This document shows positions 1-6,769 of a stretch of DNA of 7,425 bases, piece by piece. The stretch spans positions 1 to 7,425 of the forward strand of contig WTHL01000203.1 in the NCBI GenBank assembly GCA_011523155.1. The letters are read 5' to 3'. Position numbers and translations under genes: made by a program. The notes beneath the pieces are model-generated. The model did no database searches. It worked only from the letters and a program-made list of their open reading frames with translations, and was not told the DNA's origin. How positions within the stretch are numbered: position 1 is the first letter of the stretch; each line of letters opens with the position of its first letter. This DNA is from Synechococcus sp. PL34863bin_39. Lineage in GTDB: Bacteria; Cyanobacteriota; Cyanobacteriia; PCC-6307; Cyanobiaceae.

Positions 1-1411
1 GCTCATACTGATGGGCCACCTGAAGCAGTTTCGACTCCTCGAGCACATTGCTGATCAGCTGAACACCGATCGGAAGCCCCGCCTGGTCGAAACCGCAGGG
101 GACACTGATGGCAGGCAGGCCTGCCAGGTTCGCAGGAATGGTGAGGAGGTCGGCCAGGTACATCGCCAGAGGGTCATCGGCGTGGGCCCCATTGCGGAAG
201 GAGGTTGTCGGCGCCGTCGGGGTCAGCAGAACATCGACGGACTGGTAGGCCGCATCAAAATCCCGACGAATCAGGGTGCGGACCTGCTGGGCTTTCTTGT
301 AGTAGGCGTCCACGTAGCCGGCCGACAGTGCGTAGGTGCCGATCAGGATGCGCCGCTGGACTTCGCTGCCGAAGGCTTCGGCCCGGCTGCGGGCTGTCAT
401 GACGGCCAGACTCTCGGCGTCTTCGGCTCTGTAGCCGTATTTGACACCGTCATAACGGGCGAGATTGGCCGAGGCTTCCGAGGGTGCGATGACGTAGTAC
501 GTGGCGATGCCATCGGTGAAACGGGGGCAGCTGACATCCACCAGCTCCGCACCCAGTGACTGGAGCTGCTGGGCTGCTGCCATCACGGACGCCTTGACCT
601 GGGGGTCAAGGCCCTCCTGCTCAAAGCACTCGCGGACCAGACCGACCTTCAGCCCTTTGATCGGCTTGCCCAGATCCGCGCTGTAGTCGGGCACCGGGGC
701 CTTGAGGGAAGTGGAGTCCCGCGGATCGTGGCCTGCCATGACCTGCAGCAGGGCCGCCGCGTCCGCAACGTTGGATGTGAATGGCCCCACCTGATCGAGG
801 GAGCTGGCAAAGGCGACGAGGCCATAGCGGCTGATGCGGCCATAGGTGGGTTTCAGACCGACCACGCCACAGAACGACGCCGGCTGACGGATGGAGCCAC
901 CGGTGTCGGACCCCAGGGCCGCCATGCACTCACCGGCCGCCACAGCCGCAGCGCTGCCGCCAGAGCTGCCGCCGGGGACATGGTCGAGATTCCAGGGATT
1001 GGCCGTCGGTCCGAAGGCCGAGGTTTCCGTGGATCCGCCCATGGCGAATTCGTCGAGATTGGTTTTGCCGAGCAGGACGGCACCGGCATCCCAGAGCTTG
1101 CCGGTCACGGTGGACTCGTAGGGAGGGACGAAACCCTCGAGCATGCGACTGGCGCAGGTGGTGGTGACGCCCTTGGTGCAGAGGTTGTCCTTGATCGCCA
1201 GAGGCACCCCGGCCAGGGGCGGCAGATCCTCGCCTGCAGAGCGGGCAGCATCGATCCGATCGGCATCGGAACGGGCACGCTCAGCGGTGACCTCCAGGTA
1301 GGCATGAAGGCTCGGTTCTGCAGTCTCAATACGACTGAGGTGATGGTCCGTGAGTTCACGGGCTGACACCTCACCGCTCTCCAGCTGCTGACGCCACTCG
1401 GCGATCGCCAT
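1..1411 (-). CDS. gatA: Asp-tRNA(Asn)/Glu-tRNA(Gln) amidotransferase subunit A (3' end cut off)
   Basis: GatA is the glutaminase subunit of the GatCAB complex. It releases ammonia from glutamine, which GatB uses to convert Glu-tRNA(Gln) and Asp-tRNA(Asn) to the amidated forms. The minus strand reads open from an ATG at 1411 to the left edge, giving 470 codons; the family is usually about 480-490 residues, so only some 15-20 C-terminal residues are missing. The amidase-signature triad is complete: Lys74 in VPLAIKDN, the cis-Ser149 in the glycine/serine-rich [11 protein letters not shown] stretch, and the nucleophile Ser173 in DTGGSIRQP. These sit five residues before the positions known in Staphylococcus aureus GatA (79, 154, 178). 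The start [10 protein letters not shown] has no clear Shine-Dalgarno, as is common in cyanobacteria. The gene lies 31 bases after the DUF1816 gene and is probably co-transcribed with it. No frameshift or missing residue was seen. Confidence 0.97.
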   Translation of the reverse strand, partial: MAIAEWRQQLESGEVSARELTDHHLSRIETAEPSLHAYLEVTAERARSDADRIDAARSAGEDLPPLAGVPLAIKDNLCTKGVTTTCASRMLEGFVPPYESTVTGKLWDAGAVLLGKTNLDEFAMGGSTETSAFGPTANPWNLDHVPGGSSGGSAAAVAAGECMAALGSDTGGSIRQPASFCGVVGLKPTYGRISRYGLVAFASSLDQVGPFTSNVADAAALLQVMAGHDPRDSTSLKAPVPDYSADLGKPIKGLKVGLVRECFEQEGLDPQVKASVMAAAQQLQSLGAELVDVSCPRFTDGIATYYVIAPSEASANLARYDGVKYGYRAEDAESLAVMTARSRAEAFGSEVQRRILIGTYALSAGYVDAYYKKAQQVRTLIRRDFDAAYQSVDVLLTPTAPTTSFRNGAHADDPLAMYLADLLTIPANLAGLPAISVPCGFDQAGLPIGVQLISNVLEESKLLQVAHQYE

Positions 1412-1442
1412 CGATCGAGACTGCTACACAGATGCGACGCTA

Positions 1443-1691
1443 TCAGCCCTGGTCAGCGCTGATAGTGAACGGTTCGCGGCGACGGCAGCGCAGCGCCGTG
1501 TGGCTGAGGCCACCAGGTGACTCGGAGGACAACTCGGCAAGGAAAGCCGGGAGGGCAGTCTCCAGGCTTTTCCTGGTGACGAATGGACCAAACCAGTAGG
1601 TGACATCAGGCGCCTGGGTTTCCACCCGGGACCACCAGGCCAATCCAAGACCGTTGGCGAGGCTGCGCAGCGGTCTGATCATGGGGCCCAT
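1443..1691 (-). CDS. DUF1816 family small protein, cyanobacterial
   Basis: This is an 82-residue protein reading MGPMIRPLRSLANG, then GLAWWSRVET, APDVTYWFGPF and a C-terminal half ending in basic RCRRREPF and SADQG. The aromatic core (AWWSRVET followed by YWFGPF) matches my memory of the cyanobacterial DUF1816 family. That family is sometimes compared with the small CpcD-like phycobilisome linker fold, but its function is not established. No signal peptide, membrane segment or cysteine cluster is visible. I placed the start at ATG 1691; the in-frame ATG at 1682 (MIRPLRS) is an equally good alternative, and a TTG at 1694 is less likely. No clear ribosome-binding site separates them. It follows rlmB by 79 bases and precedes gatA by 31 bases. 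Family assignment is by recognition of the motif, not by a search. Confidence 0.8.
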   Translation of the reverse strand: MGPMIRPLRSLANGLGLAWWSRVETQAPDVTYWFGPFVTRKSLETALPAFLAELSSESPGGLSHTALRCRRREPFTISADQG

Positions 1692-1770
1692 CAATCAAGC
1701 AAGCACGGTGAAGTCAATTGTGCCGTGGTTGTCAGCGACCTGCCCGGAAAAACGCCCCCTTGGACACGGC

Positions 1771-3513
1771 TCAGAGCTCAACACTGGTGCTGAATGGAGC
1801 CTGCGGATCCGCCGGGAACCCCGAGGTCTGGTCGTCGGAGATCGGTTTGTCCGCGATCGGCTCGTCCGAGGTCTGATCCTGCAGCTGCGGATCGCGCTCA
1901 AGCGCGATCTCCAGGGAATCTGCTGCGGGAGGAGTGGGATGGGGTGGTTCCATCGTGAGCGCAGATTCCGCCACTGGATCCGAAGACTCGGCAGGAGCAG
2001 CAACGCCGTCATCCCCCATCGGACTGGAAGGACAGCGGGGACGCACGATCGGAGGCGACGGCGCCTGACCCTTGAGATCCTTCATCCAGCCGCGTCGAGC
2101 CACTTCGTAGAGGCACATCGCAGTTGCAACGGAGGCATTGAGGCTGGGCGTGACACCACGCAACGGAATCCTGATGAGCTGATCGCAGTGACGTCGCGTC
2201 AGGAGAGACAGCCCCTGGCCCTCGGACCCAGTGACCACAACCAGGGGACCCTCCAGGTCCGCTTCAGCCAGGGTCACATCGCCTTCCCCGGCCAGACCGA
2301 CAACCCGGTATCCAGCGTCCTTGAGGGTTTCGAGGGAACGGTTGAGATTGACCACCCTGGCCACAGGAAGGTGCTCCAGGGCTCCAGCTGCAACTTTGGC
2401 CACAGAGCCGGTGAGACCGGCACTGCGGCGCTGGGGGAGCACAACACCGTGGGCTCCGAGAGCCTCAGCGGAACGGACAACGGCACCCAGGTTGTGGGGA
2501 TCCGTCACACCATCGAGAGCCAGCAGGAGGGGCGGTTCGCCAAGCGCAGCACAGCCCTCCACAAGGGAAGGAAGATCGAGGGTGTCCGCTGAAGCGGTCT
2601 GCAGCGCGATGCCCTGATGGACAGCACCACCAGTGAGCTGCCCAAGCCGCGCCCAGGTCACCTCTTCCACCAGGACGCCGGAGGCCTTGGCATCACGAAG
2701 CAGCTGAAGGAACTTGGGCGAACTGCGCACCTCCGCCGTGCACCAGACCCTGTGAATGGGTCGACCGGTCTCCAAGGCCGCCTGGGTGGCATGCCGACCC
2801 CAGAGCATGTCATCGGGCTGCTGATCAACGGAGTGCGAGAGCTCCTCACCCTGAACGCGGTCCTGCTCGGGAGCACGTCGGCTCTCCTCACGGTTCCAGC
2901 CACCACGTCGCGGACCGGACCGCGTCTCATGGCGGAAGGAGCGTCCCCGCTCGGGACTGGACGAGAACCGTGATCCACCACGCCCGAAGCGATCGCCCGG
3001 CGTGCGATCCCCTGAAGCGCGATCAGCCGTGAAACGGTCATTGCCGTATCGGTCTCCACGATCCTGACGACTTCGACGATCGAACTGGTCTTTGCGATCA
3101 AAGCGGTCTTGGCGATCGAACCGATCCTTTCGATCGAAACGCTCGTTGCGATCTCCCCGTTCGTCCCGATTGAACCGCCCCCTGGCGGGAAAGCGTTCGC
3201 TGCCGGACGCGCGGTCGCCACGCCCTGCACCGGAGCGGCGATCAAAACGGTCATCCCGACGGTCATCCCGATTGAAACGCGGACTCCGCTCAGGTCGATC
3301 GCCACCGGAGAAGCGGTCCGTACGCGGTGAGCGACTACCGCCCTGCGATGCTCCGTCGCGGTCGAAACGACGCTCCCGATCGGGCTTGCCCCGGGAAGGA
3401 CGACCACCGCCGTAGGGACGCCCCTCCCCCTGGGATCGTCCGCCGCCATAGGGACGACCACCTCCCTTGAAGGGACGCTCACCCGAGGGACGGCGATCAG
3501 AACGGAAACTCAT
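1771..3513 (-). CDS. rlmB: 23S rRNA 2'-O-ribose methyltransferase, TrmH/SpoU family, with long disordered tails
   Basis: The protein is 580 residues, against about 245 for a minimal RlmB such as that of E. coli. Residues 1-230 are low complexity, rich in Arg, Gly and Asp with about 60 arginines. Residues 235-308 form the substrate-binding domain, starting MLWGRHATQAAL. Residues 327-475 form the SPOUT knot methyltransferase, which uses S-adenosylmethionine. Its three motifs are intact: LDGVTDPHNLGAVVRSAEA (Asn341, Arg347), VTGSEGQGLS (Glu431) and IPLRGVTPSLNASVA (Ser457, Asn459). E. coli RlmB methylates G2251 in the 23S P-loop; the same target here is inferred. Residues 481-580 form a Pro-rich acidic tail with 18 acidic and 5 basic residues. 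The ATG at 3513 lies 14 bases after the mrnC stop. The N-terminal tail resembles RNA-binding RGG-type tails. Some TrmH relatives modify other RNAs, so the exact substrate is less certain than the family. Confidence 0.92.
   Translation of the reverse strand: MSFRSDRRPSGERPFKGGGRPYGGGRSQGEGRPYGGGRPSRGKPDRERRFDRDGASQGGSRSPRTDRFSGGDRPERSPRFNRDDRRDDRFDRRSGAGRGDRASGSERFPARGRFNRDERGDRNERFDRKDRFDRQDRFDRKDQFDRRSRQDRGDRYGNDRFTADRASGDRTPGDRFGRGGSRFSSSPERGRSFRHETRSGPRRGGWNREESRRAPEQDRVQGEELSHSVDQQPDDMLWGRHATQAALETGRPIHRVWCTAEVRSSPKFLQLLRDAKASGVLVEEVTWARLGQLTGGAVHQGIALQTASADTLDLPSLVEGCAALGEPPLLLALDGVTDPHNLGAVVRSAEALGAHGVVLPQRRSAGLTGSVAKVAAGALEHLPVARVVNLNRSLETLKDAGYRVVGLAGEGDVTLAEADLEGPLVVVTGSEGQGLSLLTRRHCDQLIRIPLRGVTPSLNASVATAMCLYEVARRGWMKDLKGQAPSPPIVRPRCPSSPMGDDGVAAPAESSDPVAESALTMEPPHPTPPAADSLEIALERDPQLQDQTSDEPIADKPISDDQTSGFPADPQAPFSTSVEL
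3070..3141 (-). repeat. four imperfect 18-bp tandem repeats inside rlmB
   Basis: Four in-frame units encode RFDRKD, RFDRQD, RFDRKD and QFDRRS (rlmB residues 125-148). Three of the four units have TTCGATCG and the third has TTTGATCG, so most carry the palindrome CGATCG. The DNA differs mainly at synonymous or conservative positions. The repeats stay in frame and lengthen a disordered tail, so copy number could vary between strains without breaking the gene. Confidence 0.85.
3400..3459 (-). repeat. duplicated GRPYGGGR segment at the rlmB N-terminus
   Basis: The peptide GRPYGGGR occurs at residues 19-26 and again at 31-38 of the rlmB product, separated by SQGE. On the plus strand this shows as near-identical blocks around 3409-3424 and 3442-3459. 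It belongs to the same low-complexity tail as the RFDRKD repeats but uses a different, Gly/Tyr-rich unit. Confidence 0.75.
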
Positions 3514-3527
3514 GGCGGAACGAGGAG

Positions 3528-3935
3528 CTATGACAGGTCGTTTTCGGGCTCCTCCAGACGATCCAGAAGTTCGGCAAGCCGCGCAGGATCCTGCAAAAAG
3601 AGCCAGCCAACCATTGTCTCAAATCCCGTGGCCCTGCCATAGACGGAGGCCTCCCCTCGTCGCGGCCCGCGACCAGCTCGATTCCGGCCGCGCCGAACGA
3701 GATCCCTCTCCTGATCCGAGAGAAAGGGATCCAGGCGATTGAGAACCTCAGACTGCCCATCGGCCTTGACCTCTGCGACCACAGACCTGTGCAGATCATC
3801 GGAGCGACCTGGCCTGCGGCAATGGCGCAGTCGCTGATGCAGCTCCCAGACCGCATCTCCGAGCCATGCCAGCTGGAGAGGGCCGAGATCATCGGCACCA
3901 CCCAGGCCTTGCAGGGAATGGATCCAGTTGGTCAA
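3528..3935 (-). CDS. mrnC: Mini-ribonuclease III (23S rRNA maturation)
   Basis: This 135-residue protein is an RNase III catalytic domain without a double-stranded-RNA-binding domain, the hallmark of Mini-III. The family motifs are LAWLGDAVWELHQR (Asp27, Glu31), RRGRNRAG (residues 81-88) and YGRATGFETMVGWLFL (residues 99-114, Glu106). The Asp and Glu positions match the metal-binding residues described for Bacillus subtilis Mini-III, which trims the 23S rRNA precursor as a dimer. The same rRNA role here is inferred. The start is a TTG at 3935, whose bases overlap the stop of the upstream STAS gene (TTGA), suggesting translational coupling. No ATG or GTG lies before the first conserved motif. 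It is followed after 14 bases by rlmB. An mrnC-rlmB pair is also found in B. subtilis (cysS-mrnC-rlmB), which supports both calls. Confidence 0.92.
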   Translation of the reverse strand: MTNWIHSLQGLGGADDLGPLQLAWLGDAVWELHQRLRHCRRPGRSDDLHRSVVAEVKADGQSEVLNRLDPFLSDQERDLVRRGRNRAGRGPRRGEASVYGRATGFETMVGWLFLQDPARLAELLDRLEEPENDLS

Positions 3936-4273
3936 GCCGCCAGCTGATTGAGAGCGCTCTCCAGGTCTGGCACAAGATGGAGAAAGGCTTCCAGGCGCAC
4001 CAGTTTCACGGTCTGACCGACACGGGCATTCCCGACCACAAGAAAGCTGCGTTTGGCGTCGTTGCAGAGCTTGGCCACCTGCACCATCGCGCCCAGGCCA
4101 GATGAATCGAGAAAGTCAATCTTGCTGAGGTCGAACACCACCGACGAGGCGTTGGCGTTGAGAACGTCTGAGACGTAAGTCAGAAATTGTTTCTCGGAAT
4201 AGGCATCAAGTTGACCTGTGAAGTGGAACAACAAACAGTTGTCACGCTGTTCAAAACCACCCCGCAGAGACAC
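3932..4273 (-). CDS. STAS-domain protein, anti-sigma-factor antagonist type
   Basis: The 113-residue product is a single STAS domain. It starts MSLRGGFEQR, followed by the strand-rich LLFHFTGQLDAYSEKQF, the core VVFDLSKIDFLDSSGLGAMVQVAK and a C-terminal helix ending ESALNQLAA. The DSSG motif (Asp56, Ser57, Ser58, Gly59) matches the phosphorylation site of SpoIIAA and RsbV, where the serine after the aspartate is phosphorylated by a partner anti-sigma kinase. No kinase, phosphatase or sigma gene is next to it. The start is a GTG at 4273 without a well-placed ribosome-binding site: an AGGAGGG sits about 30 bases upstream, too far. An in-frame stop lies further upstream. A separate ATG at 4320 opens another frame that would join this one with a one-base change. 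The stop overlaps the mrnC start. Confidence 0.88.
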   Translation of the reverse strand: MSLRGGFEQRDNCLLFHFTGQLDAYSEKQFLTYVSDVLNANASSVVFDLSKIDFLDSSGLGAMVQVAKLCNDAKRSFLVVGNARVGQTVKLVRLEAFLHLVPDLESALNQLAA

Positions 4274-4362
4274 CGTGAGTCGCTGAAGTTCAGTGATGGA
4301 ACCAAGCCCTCCTCAGGCATGTTGTGCCGAAGTGTAGGGAGGCTGGACCGGGCGGACCACAA
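4274..4362 (-). other. spacer between carA and the STAS gene, possible internal promoter
   Basis: This 89-base gap is the longest inside the minus-strand cluster. It contains a -10-like TACACT (plus-strand 4331-4336), but the bases 17 upstream give no good -35. It also holds an AGGAGGG (about 4308-4314) and an ATG at 4320 in a different frame from the STAS gene. No terminator hairpin follows carA here. A weak internal promoter is possible but unproven. Confidence 0.25.
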
Positions 4363-5502
4363 TCAGCGACGTTCTGCCATCAAGGTCACAAAACGACCGA
4401 AATGATGATCAGCATCGTGAGGTCCAGGACTGGCTTCAGGGTGGTACTGGACTCCGAAGAGTGGCTGCTGGCGATGGGCCATGGCCGCAACCGTGCGGTC
4501 GTTCAGATTGAGATGGGTGACCTCCACGGCATCTGGGAGGGAGTTGGCGTCGAGGGCGAACCCGTGGTTCTGGCTGGTGATCTCAACCTGACCTGTTGTT
4601 CCGCACGGGTGATTGAGACCGCGATGGCCGAAATCAAGTTTGAAGGTTGAACCGCCCAGGGCAAGACCAAGGATCTGATGACCAAGGCAGATGCCGAACA
4701 GTGGCAGGGTCTGGTGGGCCACCAGATCTTTCGCCAGAGCGATACCACCGGTGACGGCGGACGGATCGCCGGGGCCGTTGGAGAGGAACACCCCCTCAGG
4801 CTGATGGGCCAGCACAGTCTCAAGACTGCTGGAGGCAGGCAGCACCGTGACCTCGCAACCGTGGCCGACCAGGCGGTCGAGGATTGCCCGCTTGATGCCG
4901 AAATCGATGGCGACAACCTTGTAGGGACGTTCCGGGCGTGGCTGAATCCTCTGATCAAAGGGTGCTGCACAGGGCTTGGACCAGGTGTAGGGCTCGGTGG
5001 TGCTGACTTTGTCCGCCAGGTTGAGACCCTGCATGGAGGGGGCGGTCTGAAGCTCCCTGAACAACTCCTGAGGGGAGCGGCCATCGGAGCTGATCACCCC
5101 GTTCATGGCGCCGGAATCGCGCAGATGACGCACCAGCGCCCGGGTGTCGATTCCCTGGATCCCCACGACGCCATGGGCCTCGAGCCAGGTGTCCAGGGTC
5201 TGCTGGCAACGCCAGTTACTCGGCAGAGGCGCCAGTTGCCTGGCGATCAGACCGCGGGCATGGGGACGATCCGCCTCCTGATCTTCCGGGTTGACCCCGG
5301 TGTTGCCGAGCTCGGGGTAGGTGAAGGTGACCAATTGACCGGAGTAGCTCGGATCAGTGAGAACTTCCTGATACCCGGTCATCCCGGTGTTGAAGACAAC
5401 CTCTCCCACCACAGTGCCCCGGCTGCCGCAGGCGAGACCGTCGAACACAGTTCCGTCGGCGAGAACCAGCACCGCAGGGGCGGATGTGGTGGTGGAGGTC
5501 AT
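4363..5502 (-). CDS. carA: Carbamoyl-phosphate synthase small (glutaminase) subunit
   Basis: CarA hydrolyses glutamine and passes ammonia to CarB, which makes carbamoyl phosphate for arginine and pyrimidine synthesis. The 379-residue product has the family length and both domains. The N-terminal CPSase_sm_chain domain (about 10-140) includes [19 protein letters not shown] and [12 protein letters not shown]. The class I glutamine amidotransferase domain (about 195-375) includes FLSNGPGDP, the nucleophile Cys272 in FGICLGHQ, and His354 and Glu356 in [11 protein letters not shown], so the triad is complete. I chose the ATG at 5502 ([18 protein letters not shown]). A TTG two codons upstream (5508) is possible but unneeded. 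It begins 34 bases after the trpD stop. carB is not in this window; separation of carA and carB is common in cyanobacteria. Confidence 0.97.
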   Translation of the reverse strand: MTSTTTSAPAVLVLADGTVFDGLACGSRGTVVGEVVFNTGMTGYQEVLTDPSYSGQLVTFTYPELGNTGVNPEDQEADRPHARGLIARQLAPLPSNWRCQQTLDTWLEAHGVVGIQGIDTRALVRHLRDSGAMNGVISSDGRSPQELFRELQTAPSMQGLNLADKVSTTEPYTWSKPCAAPFDQRIQPRPERPYKVVAIDFGIKRAILDRLVGHGCEVTVLPASSSLETVLAHQPEGVFLSNGPGDPSAVTGGIALAKDLVAHQTLPLFGICLGHQILGLALGGSTFKLDFGHRGLNHPCGTTGQVEITSQNHGFALDANSLPDAVEVTHLNLNDRTVAAMAHRQQPLFGVQYHPEASPGPHDADHHFGRFVTLMAERR

Positions 5503-5536
5503 GGTCAAGCCAGCCGTGTGGACGTGGAACGTTTCT

Positions 5537-6583
5537 TCATTGTGAATCCCCGCCCGCCAGGGCCCTGCTCAGGCTGTTGAGGCGCTCCCAGGGCAGCCCC
5601 TGGGCAAGGCAGTGGAGCGCCCTTTCAGCACCAGTCTTCAGATCGGATTCCAGACCTGCGACCCAGAGCACCAGAGCGGTGTTGAAGGCAACGGCGTGCT
5701 GCTGGGCCACGGTGCCCTGACCCTGGAGAAGATTGCGGAGAATGGCCTGGTTCAGCGTCAGATCACCCCCCCGAAGCGCCTCCAGGGGGGCCTCCGTCAA
5801 GCCCAGATCCCGGGGTGAGAGGACGTCGTGACGCAGTTCACCGTTTTCGAGGATGCGCACGGCATTGGGACCAGCCAGCGACGCCTCGTCGAGGCCACCG
5901 GCACCGTGCACGACCACAGCCCGTTGTTGTCCAAGCCGCTGCAGGGCTTCAGCCATCGGATCAAGCAGGTCCGCCTTGGCAACCCCCAGCACCTGACCAT
6001 TGGGCCGGAGAGGGTTCACCAGAGGTCCCAGCAGATTGAACACGGTGCGAACACCGAGGCTTCGGCGCAGGGGCGCGAGGTTAACGAGGGCCGGGTGCCA
6101 GGCAGGCGCGAACAGAAAGGTGACCCTGGTCTCAGGCAGCACATCAACCACCGTGCTCGCAGGGGCATTGAGCTGAAGACCCAGGCCTTCGAGCACATCG
6201 GCTGACCCAACCTTGCCGCTGGCACTGCGGTTGCCATGCTTCGCCACCACCGCACCGCAGGCAGCCGCCGTGAAGGCGACGGCTGTGGAGATGTTGAACG
6301 TGTCGGCCCCATCGCCGCCGGTTCCGCAGGTATCCACCATGAACAGATCCGGTCGCGCCGAGGGAAGCGGACAGGCCGTTTGAAGCACCTTCGCCATCGC
6401 CGCCAGCTCGGTGCCCGTGACGCATCGCGTCCTCAACGCCGCCAGAAATGCCCCGGTCTGCACTGGCGTGAGCGTTTCGGCAAGCCAGGCCTCCATCAGG
6501 GCCGTCGCCTCTTCCTCACGCAGCACTCCACCCGCAAGGAGGTGATCCAGAAGGTGGGACCAGGCAACTGTGGGCTGTGACAT
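5537..6583 (-). CDS. trpD: Anthranilate phosphoribosyltransferase
   Basis: TrpD joins anthranilate to PRPP, giving phosphoribosylanthranilate, in tryptophan synthesis. The 348-residue product has normal length and every key motif: the PRPP loop [15 protein letters not shown] (86-100), [18 protein letters not shown] (115-132), the anthranilate-site segment with Arg173 and [13 protein letters not shown] (179-191), and the Mg-binding Asp232-Glu233. The start is the ATG at 6583 ([16 protein letters not shown]). The reading frame stays open upstream to 6730, but those 49 codons have no family resemblance and cross a terminator hairpin, so I exclude them. There is no other trp gene beside it. It is the first gene of the minus-strand cluster, with carA 34 bases downstream. 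The leader hairpin suggests premature termination may control its expression. Confidence 0.97.
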   Translation of the reverse strand: MSQPTVAWSHLLDHLLAGGVLREEEATALMEAWLAETLTPVQTGAFLAALRTRCVTGTELAAMAKVLQTACPLPSARPDLFMVDTCGTGGDGADTFNISTAVAFTAAACGAVVAKHGNRSASGKVGSADVLEGLGLQLNAPASTVVDVLPETRVTFLFAPAWHPALVNLAPLRRSLGVRTVFNLLGPLVNPLRPNGQVLGVAKADLLDPMAEALQRLGQQRAVVVHGAGGLDEASLAGPNAVRILENGELRHDVLSPRDLGLTEAPLEALRGGDLTLNQAILRNLLQGQGTVAQQHAVAFNTALVLWVAGLESDLKTGAERALHCLAQGLPWERLNSLSRALAGGDSQ

Positions 6584-6769
6584 CGGCGGGCAAAAAAAAC
6601 CCCGGGTGCTGATCTGCACGCCGGGCCTGGGGATGGGGACTCGATCAATATCCCGCAGAACACCCGCCCTGACCAGACGACTTGTGGGGATTGGTTCAGG
6701 GCTGGGCTCTCCTGCTCCTCCCTGCCCCAACAGACCTGTGCCTAGGTTGATTGCTGCGTTCAGCCCTGG
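6584..6769. promoter_or_regulatory. divergent intergenic region between trpD and the ABC transporter gene
   Basis: These 186 bases separate divergent genes and must hold the promoters of both unless transcription enters from outside. Apart from the terminator-like hairpin, I see only weak matches. On the minus strand there is a TGGTCA followed 17 bases later by GATATT (ending near plus-strand 6647), which would start a short leader just before the hairpin. On the plus strand there is a TAGGTT near 6743-6748. Neither is a convincing sigma-70 site. No short peptide with tandem Trp codons was found in the trpD leader. Confidence 0.4.
6592..6625 (-). terminator. intrinsic-terminator-like hairpin directly in front of trpD
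   Basis: Read on the minus strand, CCCGG and GTGC (split by one bulged C) pair with GCAC and CCGGG around a 6-base loop AGATCA. This makes nine mostly G-C pairs (plus-strand 6601-6609 with 6616-6625). One G and then eight consecutive T follow (plus-strand A run 6592-6599). The T run ends 8 bases before the trpD ATG. There is no T run on the other side, so it acts only towards trpD. No minus-strand gene ends upstream within the window. It could be an attenuator in the trpD leader, or a block to antisense transcription arising from the ABC transporter gene. Confidence 0.75.

Noticed and set aside
1401..1409. GCGATCGC octamer, the cyanobacterial HIP1 element
   Set aside because: Only an isolated match near the gatA start was noticed; HIP1 abundance is a feature of other cyanobacteria, and single copies in GC-rich DNA are not meaningful. 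CGATCG sites in rlmB come from Asp-Arg codons.
1689..1717. Promoter for DUF1816/gatA with a TTGACT -35
   Set aside because: The matching -10 position 17 bases on falls on the start codon and reads TTGATG, a poor match; a transcript starting there would lack the beginning of the gene.
1740..1770. Terminator after rlmB (GGGGGCG followed by five T)
   Set aside because: No stable stem could be built before the T run, and the T run is interrupted quickly by CCGGG.
1600..2592. Long plus-strand open frame (330 codons) opposite rlmB
   Set aside because: It lies antisense to the conserved methyltransferase domain, has no recognisable motif, and arises from GC-rich codon bias on the opposite strand. 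The same holds for the plus-strand frames at 728-1366 (opposite gatA) and 4678-5580 (opposite carA).
3092..3415. Arg/Ser-rich plus-strand frame opposite the rlmB tail, resembling an SR-repeat protein
   Set aside because: It is the mirror image of the Asp-Arg repeat codons (GATCGN) read in reverse. The minus-strand frame continues into a well-conserved enzyme, so that is the coding strand.
4180..4362. Separate 60-residue minus-strand gene overlapping the STAS start
   Set aside because: Its downstream half is the STAS gene in the wrong frame. Only the short segment 4274-4320 might be coding, and it is treated as a possible frameshifted start.
6584..6730. Upstream extension of trpD by 49 codons
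   Set aside because: The extension shows no TrpD similarity, would translate through the terminator hairpin and T8 run, and the ATG at 6583 gives the usual family length.
6626..6769. Trp-codon leader peptide for classical attenuation of trpD
   Set aside because: I looked on the minus strand for a short start-to-stop frame with adjacent TGG codons before the hairpin and found none.
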